A stretch of DNA of 64,000 nucleotides from contig JBKGRZ010000002.1 in NCBI GenBank assembly GCA_046518185.1, positions 186,001-250,000 on the forward strand, in the 5' to 3' direction. This stretch comes from Scandinavium vulneris_A. Its GTDB lineage: Bacteria; Pseudomonadota; Gammaproteobacteria; Enterobacterales; Enterobacteriaceae. Position 1 is the first letter of the stretch; each line of letters opens with the position of its first letter. The notes beneath the pieces are model-generated. The model did not search any database, was not told the DNA's origin, and saw only the letters and a program-made list of their open reading frames with translations. Shown here piece by piece: positions 28,625 to 37,584 of the stretch. Position numbers and translations under genes: made by a program.

Positions 28625-29288
28625 TTTTCAATGTGAACGATTGTTTCACACTCGTCGGAAACGGTAAACCACTCTCTTGCGGCGATAACACCGGATAACA
28701 ATTGAATAACTCACAGTATTCATCGAAGTTATAAACAGAAGACGCCATCACAGGTCGATTTTATTCACTTTTTCTGTGGATAGAGTTGTGAAGAACTACG
28801 GAATTACCACGGGAAAACCCTGATTCCTCCGAAAAATGCCAAACAGACACGTTAAAATAAGATGATGTTATTCATCACCTTAGAATAGTTATTTTTCATA
28901 AAACGTGCCATAACGTGACGATCGTCACATACGTGATCCTCTCACTGATGAAAGATCGAACAACGTCGTTTTTATCCACAGATTGTGCCACTAACTTAGA
29001 CACCTTTTGTGTAAAAATTGGATTTTCGTCGCACGTCAAGCCTGTAAATGGAAACAGTAGTGGGGCTTTTTCACAGTTATCCCACTTTTCTGTGGATAAC
29101 AGGGTGTAAGATCCTGTTCATTGTCAGTGACCAGAATGGGGAAACCTTTTGAGACGCAAAAAAAGTCGGCTTTTAGAAATCAAAAACTATCGTTAAATCA
29201 TCATATTGGCGTAGTTATCCAGAAAGCGATAAACTCTTTCCACACTGGGGATAAACCCCGCTCACTTTTTCACCAAAGGCGTTATGTT
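28625..29288. promoter_or_regulatory. DARS2: DARS2-type DnaA-reactivating region between rppH and mutH
   Basis: No gene is seen in these 660 AT-rich bases. Several DnaA boxes are visible: an exact TTATCCACA at 28972-28980, its reverse complement at 29091-29099, the near-match CTATCCACA at 28775-28783 (minus strand), and weaker boxes at 28761-28769 and 29077-29085. In E. coli the mutH-rppH interval contains DARS2, which binds DnaA and promotes exchange of ADP for ATP to support timely initiation. IHF and Fis sites are expected here but I could not assign them confidently. The region must also hold the rppH and mutH promoters. Confidence 0.8.
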
Positions 29289-29975
29289 ATGTCCCTGCTG
29301 TCTCCGTTGCGTCATTCCCCTCAGTCTGAAGCCGAGCTTTTCGCCCAGGCGCAACGGCTGGCGGGTTATACGCTGGGTGAACTGGCGGCGATGGCAAAGC
29401 TGCCGATTCCGCCCGATTTGAAGCGCGACAAAGGCTGGATTGGCGTCCTGCTCGAGATCTGGCTTGGTGCCAGCGCGGGCAGTAAACCCGAGCAGGATTT
29501 CGCGGCGCTGGGCGTCGAGCTGAAGACAATCCCTATTGACCGCAACGGCCGTCCTCTGGAAACCACCTTTGTATGCGTCGCGCCCCTGACGGGCAACAGC
29601 GGCGTCACGTGGGAAACCAGCCACGTTCGCCATAAGCTGAAGCGCGTGTTGTGGATCCCAGTGGAAGGTGAGCGCGCGATCCCGCTGGCAGAGCGTCATG
29701 TCGGCGCCCCGCTGCTGTGGAGCCCGAGTACAGAAGAAGAGCACCAGCTGCGGATGGACTGGGAGGAGCTGATGGATTTGATTGTGCTCGGGCAGGTGGA
29801 AAGTATCACCGCCCGTCACGGTGAAGTCCTGCAACTGCGGCCGAAAGCCGCCAACAGCAAAGCGTTGACCGATGCGGTCGGCGTCCACGGCGAGCCGATT
29901 CTGACGCTGCCTCGCGGTTTTTACCTGAAAAAGAACTTTACCGCCGCCCTGTTGGCCCAACATTTCCTGCTGTGA
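29289..29975 (+). CDS. mutH: DNA mismatch repair endonuclease MutH
   Basis: This 228-residue enzyme (E. coli 229 aa) has the catalytic set Asp70, Glu77 and Lys79 visible in QDFAALGVELKTIP. MutH nicks the unmethylated strand at hemimethylated GATC sites when activated by MutS and MutL. The start at 29289 (MSLLSPLRHS) gives the family length; the open frame extends upstream into the DnaA-box region but is not homologous there. The first 15 residues differ from E. coli, as is common in this gene. Confidence 0.96.
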   Translation: MSLLSPLRHSPQSEAELFAQAQRLAGYTLGELAAMAKLPIPPDLKRDKGWIGVLLEIWLGASAGSKPEQDFAALGVELKTIPIDRNGRPLETTFVCVAPLTGNSGVTWETSHVRHKLKRVLWIPVEGERAIPLAERHVGAPLLWSPSTEEEHQLRMDWEELMDLIVLGQVESITARHGEVLQLRPKAANSKALTDAVGVHGEPILTLPRGFYLKKNFTAALLAQHFLL

Positions 29976-30008
29976 ACGTTTCTTTTGGGCTAACGCCGGC
30001 AGAAGGCT

Positions 30009-30014
30009 TATAAT
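30009..30014 (+). promoter_or_regulatory. ygdQ promoter -10 element
   Basis: A perfect TATAAT lies 30 bases before ygdQ. A weak -35 candidate TTGGGC is at 29985-29990, 18 bases upstream. Confidence 0.5.
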
Positions 30015-30044
30015 CGCGGTTTTCGTTTTTTGGCAGGACTTACA

Positions 30045-30758
30045 ATGTTATTTGCATGGATAACCGATCCCAACGCGTGGATGGCGCTTGGTACGCTGAC
30101 GATCCTCGAGATTGTACTGGGAATCGATAATATTATTTTTCTCTCTTTGGTGGTGGCGAAGCTGCCGACGGCACAACGCAATCACGCCCGTCGCATTGGG
30201 CTGATGGGGGCAATGCTGATGCGCCTGGGTCTGCTGGCGTCGATTGCCTGGGTCGTCAGACTGACCAACCCGCTGTTTACGCTGTTCGATCACTCATTTT
30301 CCGCCCGCGACCTGATTCTGCTGTTCGGTGGTCTGTTCCTCATCTGGAAAGCGAGCAAAGAAATTCACGAGACGATTGAAGGCGAAGAAGAAGGCATTAA
30401 GACCAACGTCCACTCCTTCTTTGGCGCTATCGTGCAGATTATGCTGTTGGATATTATTTTCAGTCTCGACTCGGTTATCACCGCAGTGGGTCTGTCCGAT
30501 CACCTGTTTATTATGATGGCCGCCGTGGTCATTGCGGTGGGTGTGATGATGTTTGCCGCCCGCCCTATTGGCGACTTCGTTGACCGTCATCCGTCGGTCA
30601 AAATGCTGGCGCTGTCGTTCCTGATCCTGGTCGGATTCACGCTGATGTTAGAAAGTTTTAGCATTCATGTGCCGAAGGGTTATATCTATTTCGCGATGTT
30701 TTTCTCCATTGCAGTGGAGACCCTCAACCTGCTACGCAATAAAAAAAATCCGCTTTAA
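30045..30758 (+). CDS. ygdQ: TerC-family inner membrane protein YgdQ
   Basis: This 237-residue protein, equal in length to E. coli YgdQ, has about seven transmembrane helices and the TerC signature acidic motifs EIVLGIDNIIF and DIIFSLDSVITA. TerC relatives are linked to metal (manganese) handling; the role of YgdQ itself is not established. I chose the ATG at 30045 (MLFAWITDPN) because it matches the family start. It is followed by a strong terminator. Confidence 0.93.
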   Translation: MLFAWITDPNAWMALGTLTILEIVLGIDNIIFLSLVVAKLPTAQRNHARRIGLMGAMLMRLGLLASIAWVVRLTNPLFTLFDHSFSARDLILLFGGLFLIWKASKEIHETIEGEEEGIKTNVHSFFGAIVQIMLLDIIFSLDSVITAVGLSDHLFIMMAAVVIAVGVMMFAARPIGDFVDRHPSVKMLALSFLILVGFTLMLESFSIHVPKGYIYFAMFFSIAVETLNLLRNKKNPL

Positions 30759-30763
30759 AATCA

Positions 30764-30808
30764 AGGGCAGCCTGCAAAATGTGGGCTGCCCCACACTCTT
30801 TTTAAGAT
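30764..30808 (+). terminator. ygdQ terminator
   Basis: The stem GGGCAGCC (30765-30772) pairs with GGCTGCCC (30784-30791). A T-rich stretch (CTCTTTTT) follows. Confidence 0.7.
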
Positions 30809-30884
30809 TTTACTGCTTTTTACTTACTGCGAACCGGGTTATTACTAGAATGATATGAGTTGCGGTCATATAAGGGTGATAACG

Positions 30885-31103
30885 ATGACAAAATGGGCAG
30901 TATTGATTTCCGCTGTAGGTCTGGCATTTGCCATTTCCGGCTGCAGCAGTGACTACGTGATGGCAACCAAAGATGGTCGTATGATCCTCACGGATGGAAA
31001 ACCGGAAGTCGATGACGACACCGGTCTTATCAGTTACGAAGATCAGCAGGGTAACAGTATGCAGATCAACCGTGACGATGTTTCTCAAATCATTAAGCGC
31101 TAA
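30885..31103 (+). CDS. ygdR: small YgdI/YgdR-family lipoprotein YgdR
   Basis: This 72-residue lipoprotein precursor, equal in length to E. coli YgdR, has the lipobox ISGC (Cys19) and an SH3-like YgdI/YgdR domain (YVMATKDGRMILTDGKPE). It is a clear paralogue of ygdI at 2787-3014, sharing the YVM-T-DGR and DGKP-DDTG blocks. Function is unknown. Start chosen at the ATG 30885 directly before the signal peptide. Confidence 0.93.
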   Translation: MTKWAVLISAVGLAFAISGCSSDYVMATKDGRMILTDGKPEVDDDTGLISYEDQQGNSMQINRDDVSQIIKR

Positions 31104-31111
31104 AAGAAAAC

Positions 31112-31136
31112 AGGTCAGCCAGTCTGGCCTTTTTTT
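31112..31136 (+). terminator. ygdR terminator
   Basis: AGGTCAG pairs with CTGGCCT around a five-base loop (31112-31130). Six T follow, eight bases after the ygdR stop codon. Confidence 0.8.
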
Positions 31137-31259
31137 GATTTTTTACTTCCGCTTTTTCCCCGCATCTGCCATGTTTATATTCCTTTGTCAGGGCGCATGT
31201 CGCGTCCCCTCCTGACGTTCTTGATATGACGTTGTTGATTTAAAGAAAGGAAGACGGCT

Positions 31260-32300
31260 ATGCACTATCACCGTATCCCCCACAGCTCACTGGAGATCAG
31301 TACTCTTGGGCTGGGCACTATGACGTTTGGTGAACAAAACAGCGAAGCCGACGCCCATGCACAACTCGATTACGCCGTTGCTCAGGGCATTAACCTGATT
31401 GACGTCGCAGAGATGTATCCCGTCCCCCCACGCCCGGAAACCCAGGGCCTGACGGAAACCTATGTCGGCAACTGGCTGGCAAAACACGGCAGCCGTGAGA
31501 AGCTGGTACTGGCCTCGAAAGTCAGCGGCCCCTCGCGCAATAATGACGCTGGCATTCGCCCGAATCAGGCGCTCGATCGCAAAAACATTCGCGATGCGCT
31601 GCACAACAGCCTGACCCGTCTACAAACTGACTATCTCGACCTGTATCAGGTTCACTGGCCACAGCGTGCGACCAATTGCTTCGGCAAGCTCGGCTATCAG
31701 TGGACGGAATCTCAGCCGGTTATCACGCTGCTGGAAACCCTGGAAGCGCTGACCGAATTTCAGCGGGCGGGTAAAATTCGCTATATCGGCGTGTCGAACG
31801 AAACGGCGTTTGGCGTGATGCGCTATCTGCACCTGGCGGATAAGCATGACCTGCCGCGTATCGTCACCATTCAGAACCCGTACAGCCTGCTGAACCGCAG
31901 CTATGAGGTAGGTTTGGCGGAAGTCAGTCAGTATGAAGGGGTGGAACTGCTGGCCTATTCCTGCCTGGCATTTGGCACTCTGACCGGGAAGTACCTGAAC
32001 GGGGCAAAACCCGCCGGGGCGCGAAATACGCTGTTTAGTCGCTTTACACGCTACAGCAGCGAGCAGTCACAGAAAGCCGTGGCGGCGTATGTGGATATCG
32101 CGAAGCGTCATAACCTGGATCCGGCGCAGATGGCGCTGGCATTCGTGCGTCGTCAGCCGTTTGTGGCCAGCACCCTGCTGGGCGCCACCACGATGGAGCA
32201 GTTAAAAACCAACGTGGAAAGCCTGCATCTGGAGTTAAGTGATGAGGTTCTGGCTGAGATTGAAGCGGTGCATCAGGTCTATACCTATCCGGCACCGTAA
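31260..32300 (+). CDS. tas: aldo-keto reductase Tas
   Basis: This is a 346-residue NADPH-dependent aldo-keto reductase, equal in length to E. coli Tas. The AKR catalytic set is visible: Asp and Tyr in NLIDVAEMYP, Lys in LASKVSGP and His in LYQVHWPQR. Tas was isolated in E. coli as a suppressor of tyrosine auxotrophy; its physiological substrate is unsettled. It has its own ribosome site (AAAGGAAG) and ends at a REP-like hairpin shared with convergent lplT. Confidence 0.94.
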   Translation: MHYHRIPHSSLEISTLGLGTMTFGEQNSEADAHAQLDYAVAQGINLIDVAEMYPVPPRPETQGLTETYVGNWLAKHGSREKLVLASKVSGPSRNNDAGIRPNQALDRKNIRDALHNSLTRLQTDYLDLYQVHWPQRATNCFGKLGYQWTESQPVITLLETLEALTEFQRAGKIRYIGVSNETAFGVMRYLHLADKHDLPRIVTIQNPYSLLNRSYEVGLAEVSQYEGVELLAYSCLAFGTLTGKYLNGAKPAGARNTLFSRFTRYSSEQSQKAVAAYVDIAKRHNLDPAQMALAFVRRQPFVASTLLGATTMEQLKTNVESLHLELSDEVLAEIEAVHQVYTYPAP

Positions 32301-32312
32301 GCTCTGATCTTA

Positions 32313-32344
32313 TATGCCCGACGGCGCTTCGCTTGTCGGGCATA
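32313..32344. repeat. REP-like palindrome between tas and lplT
   Basis: The 32-base imperfect palindrome TATGCCCGAC...GTCGGGCATA has a GGCGCTTCGCTT centre typical of enterobacterial REP elements. It lies between two convergent genes, where it can protect or end both transcripts. Confidence 0.7.
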
Positions 32345-32356
32345 CAAAAGAGGGCC

Positions 32357-33550
32357 TTATTTACCTCGGCCCCAGGCCCACAGTGCGATAATCGCCAGCG
32401 CGAACAGGGTGCCAAAGCCAATCCCCACCCCCACCACCGGAATCCCCACCATCACCGCCAGCGAATAAAGGCCCAGCATCACCAGCATGGCGCTGTTTTC
32501 ACCGAGGTTCTGCACCGCAATCGCATTACCCGCGCCGACCGTGTGTTTGCCCCGCTCCTGCAATAAGGCATTCAGCGGCACCACGAAGAAACCGCCACAC
32601 ATTCCGAGCAGCAGCAGTAAGAGATACGCTGGCAGCAGCGCATGCTGGAGGGCGAAAATGACCACTGCAACCCCGATCAGCACGCCAGCAGGCATACAGC
32701 GGGCCACCGTTTCGAGCGTCACCAGCTTCGCCGCCATCCCGGCCCCCACCACGATACCGACTGCCACCATCGCATTGAGGTACGTCGGCGTGGCGTTATC
32801 GGTAATGCCCAATGCCACCGGCACCCACAGCACCAGCAAGAAACGCAGCGTTACCCCAGCGCCCCAGAACAGGCTGGTGCCGACCAGGGAGAAGCGGGTT
32901 TCACGATTACGCCACAAGGTTTTTGCCGCCGAAAAGAAGCTGCCGGTCATGGCCTTGAAGCGCCACGACTGTCCCGCCCGTGCCGCTGGCAAACGGGTGA
33001 TGAACAGGTTGGCGACCACCGCCCCGGCGTACACCACCGCACACACGCTTAGCGCGGCCAGCACATGCCAGTCGGCCAACACGCCACCTGCAACCGAGCC
33101 GAGGAGGATCGCAGCAATGGTCGAGGACTCCATCAGCCCGTTGGCTTTCACCAGCTTGTCGCCGGTGGTCAGCTCACCCAGAATGCCGTATTTAGCCGGG
33201 GAATAGGCGGCGGCTCCGACGCCCACCAGCGTGTAGCCGATAAACGGGTTCACGCCTGCGCAGATCGACGCCGCACCAATCAGCTTCATGGTGTTGGCGA
33301 CCATCATCACTCGCCCTTTCGGGAAGCTGTCGGCGAACTGCCCGACAAACGGGGCGAAAAGAATGTAAGCACCCACAAACACCATCTGGAGCACCGGCTG
33401 GCTCCAGTCCGGGTAGAACTGCGCCTTCATAAGCGCCAGAGTGGCAAACAGCAGCGCATTGTCGCCGAACGCCGACAGGAACTGAGCGCAAAGCACGGCC
33501 ATCATGCCTTTCGAGCGCAGAGACGTGTTAGTGTGTACTGACTCACTCAT
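32357..33550 (-). CDS. lplT: lysophospholipid transporter LplT
   Basis: This 397-residue major-facilitator protein, equal in length to E. coli LplT, has about 12 transmembrane helices. It flips lysophosphatidylethanolamine across the inner membrane so that Aas, encoded upstream, can re-acylate it. I chose the ATG at 33550 (MSESVHTNTS), which overlaps the end of aas by eight bases; the open frame runs further upstream only as an antiparallel-frame artefact inside aas. aas-lplT is one operon. Confidence 0.95.
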   Translation of the reverse strand: MSESVHTNTSLRSKGMMAVLCAQFLSAFGDNALLFATLALMKAQFYPDWSQPVLQMVFVGAYILFAPFVGQFADSFPKGRVMMVANTMKLIGAASICAGVNPFIGYTLVGVGAAAYSPAKYGILGELTTGDKLVKANGLMESSTIAAILLGSVAGGVLADWHVLAALSVCAVVYAGAVVANLFITRLPAARAGQSWRFKAMTGSFFSAAKTLWRNRETRFSLVGTSLFWGAGVTLRFLLVLWVPVALGITDNATPTYLNAMVAVGIVVGAGMAAKLVTLETVARCMPAGVLIGVAVVIFALQHALLPAYLLLLLLGMCGGFFVVPLNALLQERGKHTVGAGNAIAVQNLGENSAMLVMLGLYSLAVMVGIPVVGVGIGFGTLFALAIIALWAWGRGK

Positions 33551-35702
33551 GCGATTTTTCCACCTGATCGACCTGCTCTTTGAGGGCCACAAAATCGGGT
33601 TTACCGCTGCCCAGGAGCGGTAACTGTTTGAGGAAACGAATATCGCGCGGTACTGCCAGTTCCGGCACACCGCTGCTCCGCGCCTGCTGTTGTAGCTTGT
33701 CACGCGAAAGCTCTGCGTCGGTGGTAAACAGCACCAATGCTTCCCCTTTGCTCGCATCCTGTTTGATAACCGTGGCGTGCAGCTTGTCCGGCGAGACCGC
33801 CAGCGCCAGCTGCTCGACCATCTCCAGCGACACCATTTCTCCGGCGATTTTCGCGAAGCGTTTGGCACGGCCCTGAATCTGCACAAATCCCTGCTCGTCA
33901 AAGAGGACGATATCCCCGGTGTCATACCAGCCGGTTTCCACTTCACCATGCTGATTTTCTGCCGTCGGTAACTCCAGCACCCCCGGGTTCTCCACCCGCA
34001 GATAACCGTTCATCACGTTCGGGCCTTTGAGCTGTAAACGCCCGCCTTCCTCAATGCCCGGCACCGCCAGCAGTCGCGCATCCATGCCAGGCAAAATCCG
34101 CCCAACGGTGCCCGGTTTTGCCGCCATCGGCACGTTGATCGACACCACTGGCGCACACTCGGTCACGCCGTAGCCTTCCAGAATGCGCAGGCCAAATTTG
34201 TCCTGCCAGATTTGCTTAGTGCTGTCCTGTAGCTTTTCCGCCCCGGCCACCACATAACGGACTTTATGGAAGTCATACGGGTTGGCGAATCGGGCATAAT
34301 GGCCAAGGAATGTGGAGGTGCCGAACAGCACCGTACAGTTACGATCGTAGACCAGCTCCGGCACAATACGGTAATGCAGTGGGCTCGGATAGAGGAACAC
34401 TTCGGCCCCGGTCAACAGCGGTGTGAACAAACCTACGGTCAGCCCGAAGGAGTGGAACAACGGCAGCGCCGACATAAAGCGGTCATCGGCGGTAAAGTCG
34501 GCGATGGTTTTAATCTGCTCGACGTTTGCCAGAATGCTTTTATGACTGTGCACCACCCCTTTCGGATTACCTTCAGAACCGGAGGTGAACAGCACGATGG
34601 CCGCGTCTTCCGGCTGTTGTTTCACCTGCGCCAGATGCGGCATCAGCAGATGGCCGAAAATCCACAGTTTGTCGCTAAGGGTGACGTCACCCTTTAAATC
34701 TTCCAGGAAGACCCAGCGCACCTGGGTCAGTTGCTCCGGCAAATGCCACAGTTTCCCTTTATCGAGGAACTGTCGGGAGGTAAAAATGGTTTTGATTTCC
34801 GCCGCGGTGATGGCGCTGGAGAGGCCTTTAATCCCGGCGGTGTAGTTCATCATCGCCGGAATGCGCCCGCGAGCGATCGCCCCGAAAATCACCGCCGCGC
34901 TGATCCCGGCATTCGGCAACATCAGGCCGATTTTCTCGCCCTGAGCGCTGTATTTCTCCAGAATCCGCGCCACAAACAGCGTTTTGGTCAGCAGCTTACG
35001 GTAAGTATCCGGCTGGAAATTGATGTCTTCGATACAGGGTTTTCTGTCGCCATAACGATACTGCGCCGAGAGCAACGCCTCGTACAGCGTTTCGCGCGGG
35101 CGCACCGCCATCCGGGCTTCCATCATAATTTGATGCAGCATTTCACCGGCAATTTTACGGCGATCGCGGGCGCGCGGTGCATCCGGCATCGGCAACGTGG
35201 TCGGAGGTAAAATATGCAGGTCAATGCGCGGGAACAGGCGACGCTTCACCAGCCCCTTTAGGCGACTGGCAAATGTCAGTTCTGCGCCTTCAATGCGAAC
35301 GGGCACCACCACTGCCTGCGACTTTGCGGCCACAAAGGCCGCACCGTCGTAGATTTTCATTAGCGAACCGGTAACGGAAATACGCCCTTCCGGGAAAATC
35401 ACCACCGGACGACCCTGATCGATAAGACGCACCAGATGCTTAATGGACATCGGTTTGGTCGGATCAAGGGGCACAAAATCAATCAGCGGCGCCAGGGCAC
35501 GCATATACCATGTCTGGCTAATGGAGGTATAGACCGCGAACACCGGGCGCACAGGTAAGAACAGCGCCAGCAGAATGCCGTCGATAAAAGAGACGTGGTT
35601 CGGGGTGATTAACACCTTAGGTTGGTTTAAAACCGTCGCGTTCCCGGTCACCCTGACCCGGAACATCACCCTGAAAAGATATCGAAAAAAGCCCAGCAAC
35701 AT
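33543..35702 (-). CDS. aas: bifunctional 2-acyl-GPE acyltransferase / acyl-ACP synthetase Aas
   Basis: This is a 719-residue protein, the same length as E. coli Aas. An N-terminal acyltransferase domain has the NHVSFID (HX4D) motif near residue 36 and the FPEGR block. A C-terminal AMP-binding acyl-ACP synthetase domain has the P-loop FTSGSEGNPKG. Aas activates fatty acid onto ACP and transfers it to lysophosphatidylethanolamine imported by LplT, recycling phospholipids at the inner membrane. Start at 35702 (MLLGFFRYLF); the upstream ATG in the same frame is less likely. Confidence 0.96.
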   Translation of the reverse strand: MLLGFFRYLFRVMFRVRVTGNATVLNQPKVLITPNHVSFIDGILLALFLPVRPVFAVYTSISQTWYMRALAPLIDFVPLDPTKPMSIKHLVRLIDQGRPVVIFPEGRISVTGSLMKIYDGAAFVAAKSQAVVVPVRIEGAELTFASRLKGLVKRRLFPRIDLHILPPTTLPMPDAPRARDRRKIAGEMLHQIMMEARMAVRPRETLYEALLSAQYRYGDRKPCIEDINFQPDTYRKLLTKTLFVARILEKYSAQGEKIGLMLPNAGISAAVIFGAIARGRIPAMMNYTAGIKGLSSAITAAEIKTIFTSRQFLDKGKLWHLPEQLTQVRWVFLEDLKGDVTLSDKLWIFGHLLMPHLAQVKQQPEDAAIVLFTSGSEGNPKGVVHSHKSILANVEQIKTIADFTADDRFMSALPLFHSFGLTVGLFTPLLTGAEVFLYPSPLHYRIVPELVYDRNCTVLFGTSTFLGHYARFANPYDFHKVRYVVAGAEKLQDSTKQIWQDKFGLRILEGYGVTECAPVVSINVPMAAKPGTVGRILPGMDARLLAVPGIEEGGRLQLKGPNVMNGYLRVENPGVLELPTAENQHGEVETGWYDTGDIVLFDEQGFVQIQGRAKRFAKIAGEMVSLEMVEQLALAVSPDKLHATVIKQDASKGEALVLFTTDAELSRDKLQQQARSSGVPELAVPRDIRFLKQLPLLGSGKPDFVALKEQVDQVEKSHE

Positions 35703-35788
35703 ATCAACTCCCTTTGGCAAAATTTAACTTTTTTGCAGGGTACATGAGATGCAGGAGAAAAGCAGGATGGGGGGGCTGAATTTTAGGC

Positions 35789-35875
35789 AAAAAAAACCTG
35801 CGCATCTGCGCAGGTCGGTGCAAGAGAGAAGTACGAATTCGTACTTAAAAATTCTCACCAATCAATACCTCTGGG
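35789..35875 (-). ncRNA. omrA: OmrA/OmrB-type small RNA (closest to OmrA)
   Basis: On the minus strand these 87 bases start with CCCAGAGGTATTGATTGGTG, which is identical to the 5' seed shared by OmrA and OmrB. They continue with TCTCTTGCACCGACC and end with the stem CCTGCGCAGATGCGCAGG followed by eight T. The central hairpin (AAGTACGAATTCGTACTT) differs from E. coli. OmpR-regulated OmrA represses outer-membrane genes (cirA, fecA, ompT, csgD, ompR) through its 5' end with Hfq. A GATACT -10 element sits at 35884-35889. Only one copy is present; E. coli has tandem omrA and omrB in this aas-galR gap. Confidence 0.93.
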
Positions 35876-36094
35876 ATAGCCAGAGTATCAATCAGATTGA
35901 TGAATCCTCCAGCGATCATTCGCAACAGCTAATCGCAAAGTGTAACTAAAGGTTTGAATTCACCTTTTCCGTTTTCAATTGCCTGTGACGTGTCGTGTAA
36001 CGCCCTCACTTCATGCGCCCTTTCGCATCACAATTGCAGCAGTCTGCTTGCGCTTAACCTTGAACAGCATTGGCTTTTCCGTAACACTGAGAGG

Positions 36095-36110
36095 ATGTAA
36101 CCGTTTTCCC
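36095..36110 (+). promoter_or_regulatory. GalR/GalS-type operator upstream of galR
   Basis: ATGTAACCGTTTTCCC fits the galactose operator consensus (TGNAANCGNTTNC core) in nearly all positions. It lies 18 bases before the galR start, which suggests autoregulation. Confidence 0.6.
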
Positions 36111-36127
36111 TCTTTAAAAGGCAAGAT

Positions 36128-37144
36128 ATGGCGACAATTAAGGATGTGGCCCGGATGGCAGGTGTGTCTGTCGCCACCGTTTCCCGGGTTATCAACAACT
36201 CTCCCAAAGCCAGTGATGCCTCACGTCAGGCGGTGTTTTCTGCCATGGAGGCGCTGAGCTATCATCCGAATGCCAATGCCCGCGCGCTGGCACAGCAATC
36301 AACGGAAACCGTCGGTCTGGTGGTGGGGGATGTCTCTGACCCGTTCTTTGGCGCGATGGTTAAAGCCGTTGAACAGGTGGCCTATCACACCGGTAATTTT
36401 TTGCTGATTGGCAATGGATATCATAACGAGAACAAAGAACGTCAGGCCATTGAACAGCTGATCCGCCACCGCTGTGCGGCGCTGGTGGTGCATGCTAAGG
36501 TGCTGTCTGACGAAGAGCTGATCGGGCTGATGAAACAGATCCCCGGCATGGTACTGATCAACCGGATCGTCCCCGGCTTTGAAAAACGCTGCGTGGCGCT
36601 GGACGATCGCTATGGTGCGTGGCTGGCCACGCGTCACCTGATCCAGCAGGGCCACACCCGGATTGGCTATCTCTGTTCCAACCACGCCATCTCTGACGCC
36701 GAAGACCGGCTGCAAGGCTATTACGACGCGTTAAAAGAGAGTGGCCTGCCGTGCAATGAGCGGCTGGTCACCTTCAGCGAACCGGATGAGAGCGGTGGTG
36801 AACAGGCCATGACCGAACTGTTGGGGCGCGGCAAAAACTTTACCGCCGTCGCCTGCTACAACGACTCGATGGCGGCAGGGGCGATGGGCGTGTTGAATGA
36901 CAATGGCATCGATGTGCCAGGGGAAATTTCGCTGATTGGATTCGATGACGTGTTGATATCGCGCTATGTGCGTCCGCGTCTGACCACCGTACGCTACCCG
37001 ATTGTCACCATGGCAACCCAGGCGGCGGAACTGGCGCTGGCATTGGCCGATAAGCGCCCGCTACCGGAAATAACCCATCTGTTCAGCCCAACGCTGGTGC
37101 GCCGCCATTCGGTGAGCGCCCCGGTGGAAACTCAAAGCGTGTAA
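36128..37144 (+). CDS. galR: galactose operon repressor GalR
   Basis: This 338-residue LacI-family repressor (E. coli 343 aa) has an N-terminal helix-turn-helix (IKDVARMAGVSVATVSRVIN) and a periplasmic-binding-protein-like sugar domain. It controls galactose uptake and metabolism genes and releases DNA on binding galactose. The last residues (PVETQSV) differ from E. coli and the protein is about five residues shorter. The 3' end overlaps a convergent acetyltransferase gene by 13 bases, marking the left border of an inserted module. Confidence 0.95.
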   Translation: MATIKDVARMAGVSVATVSRVINNSPKASDASRQAVFSAMEALSYHPNANARALAQQSTETVGLVVGDVSDPFFGAMVKAVEQVAYHTGNFLLIGNGYHNENKERQAIEQLIRHRCAALVVHAKVLSDEELIGLMKQIPGMVLINRIVPGFEKRCVALDDRYGAWLATRHLIQQGHTRIGYLCSNHAISDAEDRLQGYYDALKESGLPCNERLVTFSEPDESGGEQAMTELLGRGKNFTAVACYNDSMAAGAMGVLNDNGIDVPGEISLIGFDDVLISRYVRPRLTTVRYPIVTMATQAAELALALADKRPLPEITHLFSPTLVRRHSVSAPVETQSV

Positions 37145-37584
37145 CGATACAAATGCACGGTGGTGGCGGGATACTCAATGCCATCGCCGATGTACTGCCA
37201 GCCAAAACGTTCGTAGAAATCACGACAGGCCGAATAGAGATGCAGTTCGCGGAAGCCTTTGCTGCGAGCGTAGTCAATCACCCAGGCCTGTAACGCCCCC
37301 GCAATGCCCTGCCCGCGCACCGATTCATCGACATACAGCGCCGCCAGCCATGGAAACAGATCCTGACGGCTGATCAAATCGCAGCGCCATAAGCCTACCG
37401 TCGCCAACGGCTTTTCGCCGTCGGTCATCACAAAGGTGAGCGGCAAGGCGTCCGGCTTCTGGCTGTGCTCGATGATGCTGGCGAAAAACTCGCGCGGCAT
37501 CGCCACCCCGCCAAACGCCTGCCATAGCCAGTCGGTGACCTGTCGGGCGTGCTGTGGCACCGCGTACAAAGGCTGGATTTTCAC
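37132..37584 (-). CDS. GNAT family N-acetyltransferase
   Basis: This 150-residue protein has the acetyl-CoA-binding motif VRGQGIAGAL (about residues 89-98) after the beta-strand LAALYVDES, and the C-terminal FYERFGWQYIG typical of GNAT enzymes. The acceptor substrate cannot be told from the sequence. The start overlaps the upstream UxuR-type regulator by four bases (translation coupling), and its end overlaps the 3' end of galR by 13 bases. It appears to be the last gene of the beta-glucoside module. Confidence 0.85.
   Translation of the reverse strand: MKIQPLYAVPQHARQVTDWLWQAFGGVAMPREFFASIIEHSQKPDALPLTFVMTDGEKPLATVGLWRCDLISRQDLFPWLAALYVDESVRGQGIAGALQAWVIDYARSKGFRELHLYSACRDFYERFGWQYIGDGIEYPATTVHLYRYTL

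Noticed and set aside
28632..28650. Inverted repeat TGTGAA-N7-TTCACA upstream of rppH, resembling a CRP or KdgR site
   Set aside because: The half-site spacing is wrong for CRP and it matches the KdgR box in only 12 of 15 positions. rppH is not a sugar gene, so chance or a DARS2-related structure is more likely.
35876..36090. A second omr sRNA between omrA and galR
   Set aside because: No second copy of the CCCAGAGGTATTG seed or of the CCTGCGCA terminator is present on either strand.
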